NCBI GenBank assembly: GCA_009746045.1
Contig: RPFO01002078.1
Coordinates: forward strand, 799,981-863,980
Reading direction: 5' to 3'
DNA length: 64,000 bases
Source of the DNA: Mesostigma viride
Taxonomy: Eukaryota > Streptophyta > Mesostigmatophyceae > Mesostigmatales > Mesostigmataceae
Made by a program: the position numbers and the translations under genes. Within the stretch, counting starts at the first letter, position 1. The number at the start of each line of letters is the position of its first letter. The notes beneath the pieces were generated by a model, which was not told where the DNA came from, did not search any database, and saw only the letters and a program-made list of their open reading frames with translations. This document shows positions 11,101 through 22,132 of the stretch, one piece after another.

Positions 11101-11778
11101 GCAGGACCTGAGTTGAGAGGCATGTGGGCCTGGTTTGCCAGCATCTGTGGTCCGTCTTTGATGGTCCATAGCAGAATGCCTGATGAGGTGCTTGAGGATG
11201 AGAAGCCTCGAGTCATAGCCCGGTTGGTGGAGAGTACCCCTGATCTGATTTTGTCTGGGATTGACTTTACCCAGCCTATCACCTTGGAGATCTTTGTTGA
11301 CAGTTCCATGGATGCTCGCCAGGTTACCAAGGTCAGGGGGAGATCTGCTGCTCTGTTTGCTTTTTATCAGAGCAGGGCAAGTTTGTTCAGCTGGTACAGC
11401 AGACTGCAGAAGAGGGTCTGTATCAGTTCAGATGTGGCAGAATGCAGGGCCATATGCGAGGGGATCCAGTCCAGCCTGTACATAAAGGAGTTAATGCTGG
11501 AGCTGGCTTCAGTTACCCCTTGGACCTTGCAGATGGAGACGTTGTTGCTAACAGACAGCATGGGTATGGTCCAGTTTGTTCACAAGCAGCTGGCCAGGAG
11601 CCGGGACCTGGATTATTTGTTGCTGAAGGAGTTGGCCAGTTTGGTTGACTTGAAGCATATCCCTGGCGAGGAGAACCCTGCTGATGCATTGACAAAGCTG
11701 CCACACAAGGCCCCAGCCCAGTACAATGTACTGAGGAAGCTCATGAATGCTGACTGTCAAGTCGGTCTATCTGTCTAA
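8185..11778 (+). CDS. Copia B pol: integrase, retropepsin-like, RT, RNase H
   Basis: About 1,197 codons without a stop. It overlaps the gag stop by a few bases in the -1 frame. No ATG lies at its start, so it must be made by frameshift, reinitiation or a later start. Residues 1-130 are a low-complexity linker. Integrase: Asp 201 (QVDIQRIRG), Asp 254 (CDIQFE), Glu 284 (GVVERAIQE). The retropepsin-like segment follows: DTNAQVS at 534 and ILGQNFL near 597-603. RT: DFKRAFLK at 799 and HGDD at 893-896 in place of the usual YVDD. RNase H: Asp 1039 (FVDSSMD), Glu 1086 (SSDVAECRA), Asp 1124 (LTDSMG), Asp 1167 (NPADALTKL). This order differs from Ty1/copia (protease first). All RT and RNase H acidic residues are present, so it may be active. 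Confidence 0.93.
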   Translation: MIEPAHIPEPWRVPPGVCNEAASDSSEGQPHALVKEPIGHDGASLVTTESMPAVAAVVTRQRARHGGAEPEVGPGDVDPGGSQKHSDRAGLAQDGQDEDRAGDSLTGTTLVPPVHKGSVHTLSANNDNKRFSLLYDIASRLHTMFGHAAQSLQVARRLGGSELYSICQQVAQACKCRLVARKPKQSHARTPILQPGHVQVDIQRIRGLKLLVAVDRYTKYKTLEILPDMEKPTLIAALKLTRSRYPGLELLQCDIQFECCENLPEFPELLITPRESHGQQGVVERAIQEIKTVLLVERIPRTSSAIVTSAWLRSVEDRLNLRTPMFFGDIAINPLMLHTRMLPADAEQAWKEKLEAKFLKLRQKDKGWSVLEPNVGQQVVVWKEPSFPGKRGSWHDGVVTRVEAAGHKCWVAIDGSQAVHRLSWSKIRPRGGNQGDLFQVPAGVQGGGDVELPDQGATAVSSPQGDPGPAPGVPSHTVVGQAGGQAAPPERPDTRPRGVRLSDIVQALQRAKKEPKVSKLVQLDEPEVAAMEIDTNAQVSVMGPQHTGELLVGEPSCPWVSDFSGRTHLRVLGEVTAPVMGVDVTFLVLEDYDGPVILGQNFLGNPGISIRATALRRDGWGMIPLENFRTTFPVRCRAKPVKGVKWDEGEVPPAASLVIPAVLHPSSIGITHRSLAAHSPLTYDQLVQEMSSPTLFEAWKLAFSKALEEWLQFECAAPTDRRPPASRKLALRFVLKRKVVDEVSVPHVRPVLNEYHGTGSLPGEELYTPGMLHDTWRILLCLYVGLLNRGAAMSSVLLDFKRAFLKSDPEVARRVWKQDEPYCVEVPAIWKLELHQQFLVILKGLEGLRSSPIIWRLTLQEALISECGLRVSSVDPCLLLAQWEGLPVYASLHGDDLHLLAPTTWLKKFIPVISGKFSLGKELWQEPNKPVVFCGMQATLFRRDGEWSIRLQAGGDYKQTIVKALPEKITQAAGPELRGMWAWFASICGPSLMVHSRMPDEVLEDEKPRVIARLVESTPDLILSGIDFTQPITLEIFVDSSMDARQVTKVRGRSAALFAFYQSRASLFSWYSRLQKRVCISSDVAECRAICEGIQSSLYIKELMLELASVTPWTLQMETLLLTDSMGMVQFVHKQLARSRDLDYLLLKELASLVDLKHIPGEENPADALTKLPHKAPAQYNVLRKLMNADCQVGLSV

Positions 11779-12525
11779 AAGCTGAGAGCTGGGTGCTTAA
11801 GTCTCTGGATATCAGGCTGGGAGCTTGATTGTACATAATCCTGAGCACACCTTGAGGGGTGAGACATGTCTCTGGTGTGGGAATGTCTGACATTGTCTCT
11901 GATGGAGAGATGTCTATCTGGGGTTTTCATCTCAGTCTGAGGTTTCCCCAGATCTGTGGTTTGTGGGCGGGGTTCGATTCCCTGGTGCCGTCTTAAGGCG
12001 GAGTTTCACGGACTGGCTGACCCATCCACCATGCTGGTGAGGTGGCGACAGGTCCCCTGATTTTCCACGGTTGGAACGAGTAGGGAGCTTGTGTTTTGCA
12101 TGTGCTTCGCGTAGATGTTGTGTCTGGTTCGATAAGGGGCAGCAGACCGGCGCCGACTCCCGTCTGGGGGTCAGCAATGTTTTCTGATGAGCTGTTGTGG
12201 GTGATCTGTGGGGTTTCGCCTAAGGTCCTGAAGGTTGTACATACTTCTCAAGTTCTTAACTGAACACCTATGGGCTGCCACAGTTGGCCAACCTCTTGTA
12301 CATGGGTAACACAACGAGCCTCCCGTGAAGGGATAGGGACTCATTGTAATTTGTTTGTGCTCCTGAGCCAGTATGGGTGCTATGTACATATAATAAGGAA
12401 TCCAAGCTGACTGTCATGCCCAGCGGGTTGTGACTTGTAGTCTGGGGAGGATATCCAGTACCCATTGTGTGTGTTTGTATGTAGACTTGTGTGAGCTGCT
12501 ACAGCTCAAGAAAAGAAAGGATTGG
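11779..12525 (+). other. Copia B 3' untranslated region
   Basis: About 750 bp without a gene. It holds a tRNA T-arm-like hairpin GGGGTTCGATTCCC (11,969-11,982), shared with copia A, and ends with a purine-rich tract before the 3' LTR that should prime plus-strand DNA synthesis. Confidence 0.75.
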
Positions 12526-13222
12526 AGTTAACGCCAAGCGCATTGGCGTGATCCTGATTCGGCATATCTCTGCGATTCCAGCGGCACCGGAACGAGTTCA
12601 TTCCGACAAGTATCAAGAAAGTTATGGCGTTCCGACTTCCCGGTCGCGCGCGAGCGCGAGCCGGCTGTTCTTCTAAGTCGGACGTGAATATTTGCCGACG
12701 ACATATGGGGTCGACAGTAATTCCTGGGCTGACAGGAATTAGGTGCTGTACCTACGACGGTATTGGATTAATACGTCGTACGCAGGAAATAGGAACCTTA
12801 ACCTGTGGTCTGTTGGTACCGCAGGCTTAGTCCTGGACTTCTAGGTGCAGATGCAATAATCACTGTGGTGACTGTACTCTGTGGTCACTGTGCCTGTATG
12901 GCAGACCTACTGTATAGGACTGGGCGCTGTACAGGTAGTGAATACTGTACCGGGGTGTTATTACTGAGCAGGCCTCCTAGGCTGCTCAGGACTAGCAAGC
13001 ACAGTGCACAAGTATATAAACAATAGGCCAGTGCCAAATGGGCATCTCTTGCGAGCCCGCCTCACGTGTTGTGCCTTGACTTGGCAAGCGCGTGTACAAG
13101 CTTCACGTGTGTGAGCGCTGTAAACATTATCCGATTTTAACAAAGCTCCGTTTCCAACCATATCACACATTGCTGCATTGCAACCATATCCTTCACATTG
13201 CATGTGCGAAGAAAGCTTAACT
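12526..13222 (+). repeat. Copia B 3' LTR
   Basis: 697 bp, matching 5,188-5,886 with few changes. Followed by the GGCAG duplication and then by the remainder of copia A integrase. Confidence 0.94.
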
Positions 13223-13227
13223 GGCAG

Positions 13228-15760
13228 CCTGCCTGAAGAAGGCAGACAGGGTGTTTTCCAGGTTGAGACGTAAGGACAAGGGTTGGAAAATGCTGAGGCC
13301 CCAGGTGGGACTGAGGGTCAGGATGTGGAAGGAACCGTCATTACCAGGCAAGCGTGGCATGCAAGTGGCAAGATGGGCAGGTAACCCATGTTGAGGAAGC
13401 TAACCATTCTTGTCTGGTGGCTTTGGAGTAATCCCAAGCACGTGTACAGGCTATCCTGGGCTCACGTCAAGGAGAGAAGGCCAACTGCAATCTGGCCTGA
13501 AGACGGCCCTGATCCTCCCTTGGAGGGAGATGAGCAGGATGAGAGCCAGGCAGCAGATGCTAACCCACCATGCTTGGATTATGGTCTGTCCTGGATGGAT
13601 GAGGGTGAGCAGGAGTCTGCTGAGACGTCTGTCACAAGGCCAGAGGTGGCCAGGGCTGCACCACAGTCCAGGGGGCTGCTTATGGCGGACATCATTCGAG
13701 CTCTGCAGAACAGCAAGCGTGATCCCAAGGTATCTAAGCTCACGGGATGGGGGTCATGTGGGGCACCAGCACTAGAAGTGGATACCAACTCACAGGTGTC
13801 CATTCTAAGGGTAGAGGATGCTGCAGGCTTGCAGTGGTCATCCCCTAGCTGCCTAGCTGTGTCTGATTTCTCTGGGAATGTGTCCATGAAGATCTTGGGA
13901 GAAGTGAGTGTGCCTATCCTGGGGGTGCCCACCACGTTCAGTGTGGTTGAAGGGTATCAGGGGCCTGCCATTCTAGGTCAGAACTTCTTGTGCTTACCAG
14001 GGGTGAGGATATCCTCTGAGGAGCTAGCATTAGAGGGGCAGGGCCGCCTTCCCTTGCAGAGATATCGCTACTCCCAGGGTCTTAGTGTGGCTGTAAGGGC
14101 TGTGAGGGGTCTAGAGGCAGAGGGTCCTGATACAAAGGAGCCCATTGCTGGGGACCTGCTGATCCTCCCTACTACGTTTGACCCACGTGAGTTGGGTGTG
14201 CAGAGGTACCAGATCCCAGGAACGAGTCCTGTACCTTGGCGCAAGCTAGTGGAGATGATGCAAAGCCCCAAGATGGCTAAGGCATGGACTCTTGGCTTTG
14301 TTGCTTCTGGGCATGAGTGGATAGTTGCCAACTGTGCAGAGCCTGTGGATGTCCTCCCTGAGGATCACAAGCTGCTCAGGTTGATGTTTGTCCTCAAGCT
14401 CAAGGAGGTGGATGGCGTGCAGGTGCCACATGTTAGACCAGTTGTGACTGAGTACATACCATGGCACTGGACAGTTAGCAGATGAGGAGCTTTACACACC
14501 AGGGATGCTGCATGATACATGGAGGATTTTGTTGTGCATTTACTTGTCTTTTCTGCAGAAGGGGATACCCTATAGCTCTGTGTTGGTAGATTTCAAGAGG
14601 GCTTTTCTTAAGGGTGATCAGCAGGAAGCACAGCTAGGATACTTGGCGCACAATACCCCCTTTCTTTGTTAAGGTGCCTGCAGTGTGGAGGGCAGAGCTG
14701 AAGACGAGGTATCTGAGGATTCTCAAAGGCGTGGAAGGCCTTAGATCGAGTCCCATCATCTGGAGGAAGAGCTTATAGAGAAGTACCTCAGGTCTGTCTG
14801 TGGTCTCTCAGTCTCTCCAGTTGATCCTTGTCTGTTTCATGCAGGGTAGCTATGAGGGGCTGCCAGTGTTTGCCTCCCTGCATGGTGATGATCTGCATCT
14901 CCTGGCTGGGCCATCCCACTTGGCAAGAGTTGACTCTGGCCAGGATCCAGAAACGGTTTGAACTGGGTAAGATCCAGTACATGGTTGAGAATGAGCCCAT
15001 GGTGTTTTGTGGAATGCAGGCGACCTTGGTCCATCAGCAGGGTACATGGTCCATCAAGCTGGAAGGGTGGTAAGGATTATCCTCAGCAGATCATAGATGC
15101 CTTGCAGGAGCCCATCACTCAGGCCAGATGTGCAACACTACGAGGTATGTTGGCATGGCTGGCCAGCATTTGTGCTCCTGACCTGTTGGTATTGAGTCGG
15201 TTGACCGATTCCCAACTGCATGGTTGAGGTGGGTGCTGAGAGAGTGGTAGAGGCTGTTCGCATGTCTCCCCCTCTCATGCTGGGTCCTTTGGATTTGTAC
15301 AGGCCTTTTGACATGATGCTCTATGTGGACAGTTCTATGGATAGTAGGAAGATCACAGAGGTCAGGGGCCGTGCAGCAGCATTAATATCCCTGGTGCAGG
15401 AACAGTCCTCTCTGGTCTGCTGGTACAGTCGGTTGCAAAACAGGGTAACTCCCAGCAGTGACATTGCTGAGTGCAGGGCAATCTGTGAAGGGCTGCATAC
15501 TGCTCTTTACTTGAGGGAGCTATTTTACCAGCTATGTCAAGTGGCTTCCTGTCGGTTGCAGATGCACACACTGGTAAGAACTGACAGCATGGGCATGGTG
15601 CAGTTTGTGCACAGGCAGCTGGCCAGGAGCAGGGACCTTGATTATTTGTTGCTCAAGGAAATGTCTTGCTTAGCTAACATTGAACATGTGGCTGGCGTGG
15701 ACAACCCTGCAGATGCTCTCACCATGCAAGCTGGAGGAGAAGGCTGAGCTGCAATACCCT
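13228..15760 (+). pseudogene. Copia A pol, integrase C-terminus, retropepsin-like, RT, RNase H
   Basis: Continues the integrase cut at 5,187 (KADRVFSRLRRKDKGW, then MWKEPSLPGKRG). Next comes the retropepsin-like segment (EVDTNSQVSIL at about 13,775; ILGQNFL at about 13,972), then RT (FVLKLKEVDGVQVPHVRP; HGDD at about 14,881) and RNase H (YVDSSMDSRK, SSDIAECRAICEG, RTDSMGMVQF, NPADALT). At least five frame changes or indels break it, including an insertion at about 14,455 and shifts near 14,640, 14,780, 15,065 and 15,220. The domain order is the same as in copia B. Confidence 0.88.
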
Positions 15761-16060
15761 TTGCTTCGTGGGCTCATGGCCTCCAAGGGGCCGGGGAGGG
15801 CCAGAGTAGACCAAACAGCCTTGCTCTAGGTGGGAGGCATCCCAGTGGGCTGGGCAGCCACGTGGTGGCTGACAGCAGGTCCTTCAGAGTTCAGACACAC
15901 TCTGCTGGACAGGGGTCAGGGTGGAGTCACTCCCCTGGCTGAGAATTTCGCCTGACAGTCTCTGTCATGGAGCTGCAGAAGACTTTGTAATGGGCCTTGG
16001 GTCTTCATGGAATGGACCCTGCAAGGGCAGCCCAAGTGTTGGCTCTAACAGGTTGCTGTA
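15761..16060 (+). other. Copia A 3' region, first part
   Basis: Non-coding continuation of copia A after RNase H. It is alike in sequence to 33,420-33,630 of copy D. It ends at the target CATTTGTATATATTC (16,061-16,075) where the LINE inserted. Confidence 0.8.
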
Positions 16061-16282
16061 CATTTGTATATATTCATTGAGAATGATAGATTACGGAGGT
16101 GAGATAGGCATGCAACATAAGGAAAAACCCGATAACTGGGAGAATAACCCTGAAGAAATTAATAGTAATCTGACACAGACATCCAAGGATCACGCCAGCG
16201 GCACAAGGTACAACTAACTAGACATCACAAAACTACACGCAGCAACAGCGCTGCCGGCCCACCATGCAGGCCTGGAAGGGAT

Positions 16283-18982
16283 CTAGACCGCATGGGTCGC
16301 GACAAAGTCGGCCTGGGTGCGGCGGAATAACACATCAGCCACGGTGCGAGTGAGGGCGAGTGACAGGCGCTGCCGCCAATACGAGGACCACGTGCGGGCC
16401 GACCACGGGGCGGTCTGACCCTCGAGGTCGAGGCGGTCTTCACGGCGCTGGCAGCACTCGTGGAAAAACTCCGCTGTCTTGGGGCCCATGGCCCCGAACT
16501 CCTCAAGGACAAAGGGGATGACCCGGTGGGGCCCCACATTGCCGTAGGAGGCAAACTTGTCGCGCTCAGCCACAGTGGCAGCAGCGCCGGCATCCACAGC
16601 CGCCCGGAGGATGTGGCGACCGGAAAGCGGCCGAGCCACGGAGACATCGATGAGCAGGTGGCAACCCTGCCCGTCGTAGTCAAGCACGGTAATGTCGGGG
16701 CGGTGGTTGGGTGAGTAGAGGGCGGCCCCATCCGCGTCCTCGCACTTGATGGTGGAGTGGGGAAAGACCGACCGAACCATGGCACACACCACCCGGAGGA
16801 GAGCGGTATGGAGATAGAGGAACCAGTTCTGGTTCTGCTGGCCACCCATGCACGCGATGTAGTGCGTCCCAGTAGTATCCAGAGCAAGCCCGCAGCTGCC
16901 GCAGGACGCACCCGCCGTGATGAGAGGTTGCAGGGCAAAGAGCTGGTGGCGGAGAGCGATGGCGTAAAGGGCCGGAACCAGCGTGAACAAAGGGCTCATG
17001 GGGAGGGCGCGCAGGAATGCGGACCCCACGCTCCCCTCAAGGGAAACGGAGTGAAGCCAAGCCTTCCCCTGATCGTTCAAGCTCGCGTGCAGACCCATCC
17101 AGTCGGCACAGTGTAGTATACCCGCGTAGGTCTTTTGTTGTTTTTCATGAACGCAGGCAGGGAAGACACTAGGACTGACGACAGTAGACACGCCGGGCGT
17201 GCCCCGGGGCAGGCGACGGTGGACGGCCTGAGCGGGGCGGACGAGGTCGCAAGCCTGCTGGATCCCGAGGAAAGAATCCTGCACAGCCTGCACAAAGGGG
17301 AAGGGGGATGGGGTGACCAAGTCGGGAATGGCGCTGACGGCGCTGGGGACCAACCGGCGGATCTCCGCCCAGGCCTGAGCAACAGAGCCAAGGAAGGCGG
17401 CGGGGGCGAGGCGGGCGGCGCGGGTGAGCCCACACCCGCCCATGCGGCAGGGGAGGGTGGCCAAGCGCATGGAGTGAGCTGGCAGGCTAGGGCCGGGGAG
17501 GAGCACCTGCAAGGCGGCCTGAATGCGCTCGTCATGGCCTTCCGCGGCAAGCCGCACCAAGTGGGGGGGAGCGCCACGGAGCCAGTGAACCACCGGCCGC
17601 GGGTGGGCGCAAAACCACAGGAGGAGCCCTTTGGTCTGGGGGTCCTTGAGGCGCGCCCAAGTCTCGAGGACATGGGTGCGCTGTTCCACGGTGGCCCGGA
17701 GCTCCTCTGCGACGTAGTCAGGGTCACCCACAGGGACGCCTAGGCACGAGAAACCACGCGCCCGCGCCAATGCCCCCGGGATAGCCGCGGGGAAGCCAGA
17801 GCAGTCCCCCTGGGGCGAAAAGACTGCACACTTGGGGAGGGTGAGCCGAAGTTTGATGGCCGCCATGGCCACTTCAAGGGCAGCCAGGGCGGCAACCACA
17901 GCGTCGGCCGGGCCAAGGGCATGGATATCGTCCATATAGGCGAGGAGCACGACATCCGGGTGCGCAGCGTGGACACCTTGGAGAGCCTTGTGCAGCGGGG
18001 CAGACAGGTAAAAGGGGCCGAGGGGGTCACCTTGCTGGGTTCCCGTGCGGGAAGCGATGTCGGCGAACGTCCCATCCTCCATGAGGAAGGAGAGTTGAGT
18101 GGGGTCGCCGTAGCAGGCTGCTGTCCACGCAAGAAGGTCAGGGAACGCCTCGCCGACGGCCTCAAAGATGCTAGCCTTGGTGACAGCATTGAACGCATTG
18201 TGGCAATCCACCTTCAGCGCCACATGGGTCGGATGCGTCTCGAGGTAGGCCTAAACTGTGTGCACGATGATGTCGCTGCCCCCTTTGGTGGCGACGCCAA
18301 GCTGGGCCGCGACGGACTCCTCAGTATCACTCCGGTTGGGGCAGAAGTAGGCGCGAAACTCGGGAGCCTTTTGGCGACAAATGACCTTACTCACCAGCTT
18401 GCGTAGGACCTCGCCGCAAGCAATGGGACGAACGCGGCCAGCAGGCGGGGGGACGTCGTCTTTCAGGAGGGCAATGAGGCGTGCCCCAGCCAGCCAAGGG
18501 CGCGCCTCGGGGGCCAGGGACCCCGCGGCCAAGTCGGCGGCAGCCTCAAAGAGTGCGGTCGCCCCGCCATGGCCCGCCATCACGGAGAGGTGCTCGTAGC
18601 GCCAGCCTGAGGGGCCGGTGGAGGAGGCGTTCGGCAGATCCTTCAGCACAGCCGTGAAGATGTCCAGGTCCAGGACAATAGGCGGGGGCGGGGGGGTGGC
18701 CGGGGCGGGCACCGCAAAGGCCGGTTCGTCGGGGTGAAGGTCGCGCAAAGCCTGCAGGGTCGGGGGAGTGGAGGGAGCCAACGCGGTCAGTTCAAGCTTT
18801 TGCATGGCCCGGCTCAATTCACCTACCTTCACCAACCGCATGACGTCAGCTTCCACCCGGGCAAAGGAGGCGGCCCCCGACACCCGGGTGGAGGCCGGAG
18901 GCTGCAGCGCCCACAGCCCTTCCCAATCCCCGAGGATATAGGAACCGCCGGCAGCGAGCGATGACCGCACCCTGTACGCCAC
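16283..18982 (-). pseudogene. LINE ORF, reverse transcriptase and restriction-like endonuclease
   Basis: One frame of about 900 codons with a single internal TAG (plus strand 18,249-18,251) where related RTs usually have a Gln codon. RT blocks: GPSGWRYEHL, RPIACGEVLRKLVSK, VDCHNAFNAV, GTQQGDPLGP and the active site YMDD (about 17,930-17,945). A thumb region follows, then a knuckle CGSCGLALDTTGTHYIAC (about 16,848-16,905) and an endonuclease core RPDITVLDY...LLIDVSVARP (about 16,640-16,705), as in restriction-like endonuclease LINEs (R2-like, also the RLE of Dualen). It ends at 16,283. The enzyme nicks its target and primes cDNA there; this copy needs at least one reversion to be made. Confidence 0.9.
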
Positions 18983-21514
18983 GCACGCCCCGCTCCAACG
19001 GCGCTAAGAGGAGCCGGGGGGTGACGAGAAACAGCTTGTGGCCGAGTTCGTCGAGAGGGTGACTATGCATCCGGGCCAGGGAAAGCAGGGCGCAGCGCGT
19101 AAACAAGCTCCGGGCGCGGTGAGGGACGTCCGGGAGCGTCATGCAAGGGTTGCGCGCACAGGCGGCAAAAGGGAGCGTGGCCAGGAATGCCCAGCCTGCC
19201 GAGAGGTCCCCCGGATCGCTCGTACCCTGCGATGCCGGTGGAGGGGCAGGGGCCGACCGAGGGGCCGCCCCGGACCGGGAGGCCGGTGCGGCCGCCGGGC
19301 CGCCGGGCAGGCCGTTCTGGGGGGTTTGGCGCGGCGGCACTGCCGCTCATGCTGGTACCGCCCGTGGATCGAAAAAATCCGCTGGCAATGGGCTGCCGGG
19401 CAGCGGTAGCAGTCCATGGCGCGCATGGCGGCCTCCGTGATGTGGGGGTGGGAAGCCCGAATGTGCACCAGCAGCGAATTCCGGTTGGGCAGGCGCGCGC
19501 CACATGCACGGGTCACCAAGGGGACCATCGACTTGGCAATAATGGAAGCCATCTGAGGGGGGGCGCCCACCCGGTTGGGCCGCCCCGGGTCGAGAGGGGG
19601 AGGGGTCGGGAGCACCCTCAGCCAGAGGAACTACAGCTGCAGCGGAACCCAGGGCGGGGCCGGCCGCCGGGCGGTCAGCATGCAGGGCTCGTGGCAGCCG
19701 AGGACAAGACCGGCGCGGGGACGGCCCCCACGGCCGGGAGGGGGGCGCTGGAGGACTCAGGCAGCCAAGCCGGCGCGCGACCCACGACCACGCACAGGGG
19801 AGGCAGGTGTCGGGGCAGGCGCGTGGGACTGGCGGCGCACGGACACGGGCGAGGGCCCCAGCGGGAGAACGCCAGGAGGCAAGGGGGAAAGGACCGCGGC
19901 CCGGCAAAGGGGGCAGGTGGCGGAGGTCGCGTGCAAGCTCGTGGCGATGCAAGCTTGATGGAAGACGTGGCCGCAAGCAGGGAGGCGGCAGAGACCGTCA
20001 CCAGGGCGAGGCATGCAGGTCCAAGCAGATGGGGCAGGAGGGGCCGCTGGCAGTGACATCCACCAAGTGGGCCGGCCCGTAGTGGGCGGGCGCCGCGTCC
20101 CACCCCAGCTCCCAGCTCGGCAGTCGGGCGATCTCATCGGCGGAGAGAAGACGGCGGCGCGGACCAGCAGGGTGCCAGACATGGGGGATGCCTGCAAGCT
20201 CGAGCACATCGTGCAAGATGGCGGGCACGGCCGCACCCGCGCTCAGCTCAAGAACACGCCCCCCCCCCGCATCGTACAGAACCAGGTCACCGGCGTGCAC
20301 GGTGACAGGAGCCCCGAAGTCAACGCGCAGGCGGGCGGCTTGCGCTGGGGTGACCGCCGTAGTCAAGCGCCCGTGGGCCTGCGCAACAAGGCCGGCCGAG
20401 CCGGGCCCGGCAGAGGCAAGAAACGTGTGCAGCTGAGGGCGATCGAGCAAGGCGTGGTCGGTGGCCCCCCCAGCGAGATATGTCGCACGGGCGGCCTGCT
20501 GGGCCTGCACGGCAAGCCCTGTAGCAAAGAGCACCACCGCCTGCGCCACTTGAGCGTCCAGATTCAGGAGCCATTCTTGGCGCACCGCGGGCAGGTGCCA
20601 AGGCAGGCGGCTGCCCGCATGGTAGTCCTCGAGGACAAACCCCCAAAGCGTGGAGGCAAGGACAGGGGGGGAGGCTGCCTGCAGCATGTGCCGGACACGA
20701 ACCACAAGGGCACTAAATTCAGGGGGCCGTGGGAGCGTAGGAAACGCCGCGTGCAAGCCGACAGCGTCCAACAGCAAGGGGCAATACAGCCAAGAGAACG
20801 TGGCGTGCCGGAGCGCGCTGACGCCCGCAATGTTGGTGGGGGCCAAACGGAGAAGTCATGGGACCCAAGCGCGGCCGACCAGGGGCCCACCACAGGAGTC
20901 GCCGCAGGGTGTCCCACAGCCTCAGGGAGGAGAGCCGCCAGGGACCCCTCAAGCACAGGAGGACGCAGGTCAGTGGCCACCGCCGTGCTGGCAGGAGGTG
21001 GATCCCCAGAGCTAGGCGGGGCAGGGCCAGGGGACCCCGCGGAGGGGCCGGACGTGACGGCGCGGGGAGAGCGGGAGCACGGTGTGGAACCCTCCACGAG
21101 GTCCGCAAGGCCCAGGAGAGGGTCCAGCGAGGGGCTGCGGGAGGGGGCGCGGGCCGAATGGGATCCCGGGGTCGACACCGCCGCGCGTCGGGAGCCTAGG
21201 GACGGCCGAGGCGGGGCCACGCAATGAGGGCACGCCCAAGGACCCGGGGGAGGCAGCCGGAAGAGGGGCGGGACCAAGCAGCGCGTGTGCCAGCCGCATT
21301 GGCACGAATCACACACAAGGAGACGGGGGGCATCCTCACCACTGTGGCAGACCTCGCACACAAGCGAGAGTGGCACAGGGGCGCCACGACCGCCGTCGTC
21401 CAGGTCGCCCATCTCCTGCAGGTGCGCCGCGATGCGTAAGGACCGACGCGGCGCAGGGGCGCCACTAGGCAGCGCATCCCGCGCCCGGGAGGTGCGTTGT
21501 CGTGAAGGAGGCAT
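18983..21514 (-). pseudogene. LINE ORF N-terminal part: PHD, RING-H2 and C2H2 fingers
   Basis: Starts at a minus-strand ATG at 21,514 (MPPSRQRTSRARDAL). In order: a canonical C4HC3 PHD finger (CEVCHSGEDAP, CDSCQCGWHTRC, CPHC; about 21,270-21,420); a long Ala/Pro/Leu-rich middle region of unknown fold (20,040-20,850); a RING-H2 finger (CPICLD, CGHVFHQAC, CPLC; about 19,915-20,060); and two Cys/His fingers (about 19,400-19,540) of the kind that bind target DNA in RLE elements. Several frameshifts separate these parts (for example near 20,020, 20,850 and 19,340). PHD fingers read histone tails and RING fingers often act as E3 ligases, so this LINE may have used chromatin marks; that is inference. 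Confidence 0.75.
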
Positions 21515-21640
21515 GGGGGAGGTGCGTAAAACAACGGAACTGGAAGCGCGGGGGGGAGAGCGAGATGCGGACGCGGGGGGTTTGGGGGGCGTGCCCCCCA
21601 AGCGGGGGGTTTGGGGGGCGGCAGCCCCCCAACGCGGGTC

Positions 21641-22132
21641 CTCGGCGCAGGTTTTTTCAGCTGTGCACGGCCCAATGCGGCACCGCGGCACCTCGGCGCA
21701 GGTTTTTTCAGCTGTGCATGGAGAAAAAAACGTGTCTCAATCCAGGAACCCCCGTCGGTTCATCATGTCAGCCTAGAAAACTGGAGCGGTGGAGCCACAA
21801 CTAACGGGAAAGCCGCATTCAAATTCGCCTAGCCCACGGGTCACAATTGGCCGACAGGTAGATGCAGCCAGCCCCGGGCGTGTCGCAGACAGTAATCACT
21901 ACCGTAGGCCGCGGTGCCGCACCTCGGCGCAGGTTTTTTCAGCTGTGCATGGAGAAAAAAACGTGTCTCAATCCAGGAACCCCCGTCGGTTCATCATGTC
22001 AGCCTAGAAAACTGGAGCGGTGGAGCCACAACTAACGGGAAAGCCGCATTCAAATTCGCCTAGCCCACGGGTCACAATTGGCCGACAGGTAGATGCAGCC
22101 AGCCCCGGGCGTGTCGCAGACAGTAATCACTA
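21641..22132 (-). repeat. LINE 5' tandem monomers (231 bp)
   Basis: Two nearly identical copies of a 231-bp unit (starting at about 21,691 and 21,922), preceded by a short partial unit at 21,641. Each has the GC block CCTCGGCGCAGG and a run of six T. They sit upstream of the LINE ORF on its own strand, as promoter monomers do in some L1 elements. The second unit ends at the E2 insertion. Confidence 0.8.

Larger units (their letters stand above)
5188..13222 (+). mobile_element. Copia element B, complete, 8.0 kb
   Basis: Inserted in the integrase of copia A with a perfect 5-bp duplication GGCAG (5,183-5,187, 13,223-13,227). LTRs of 699 and 697 bp start AGTTAA and end TTAACT. Between them lie a leader ORF, gag with zinc knuckle, an uninterrupted pol of about 1,197 codons, a 750-bp 3' region and a polypurine tract (AAGAAAAGAAAGGATTGG) at 12,508-12,525. 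The LTRs differ at only a few positions. This is the best-preserved element of the window, with two apparent frame changes in gag. Confidence 0.95.

Noticed and set aside
11969-11982. tRNA gene suggested by GGTTCGATTCC
   Set aside because: Only a T-arm is present; no A box, anticodon arm or acceptor stem fits around it here or at 25,606.
19038-21468. Long plus-strand open frames across 17,100-21,500
   Set aside because: GC-rich antisense shadows of the minus-strand LINE polyprotein, which has clear domain motifs.
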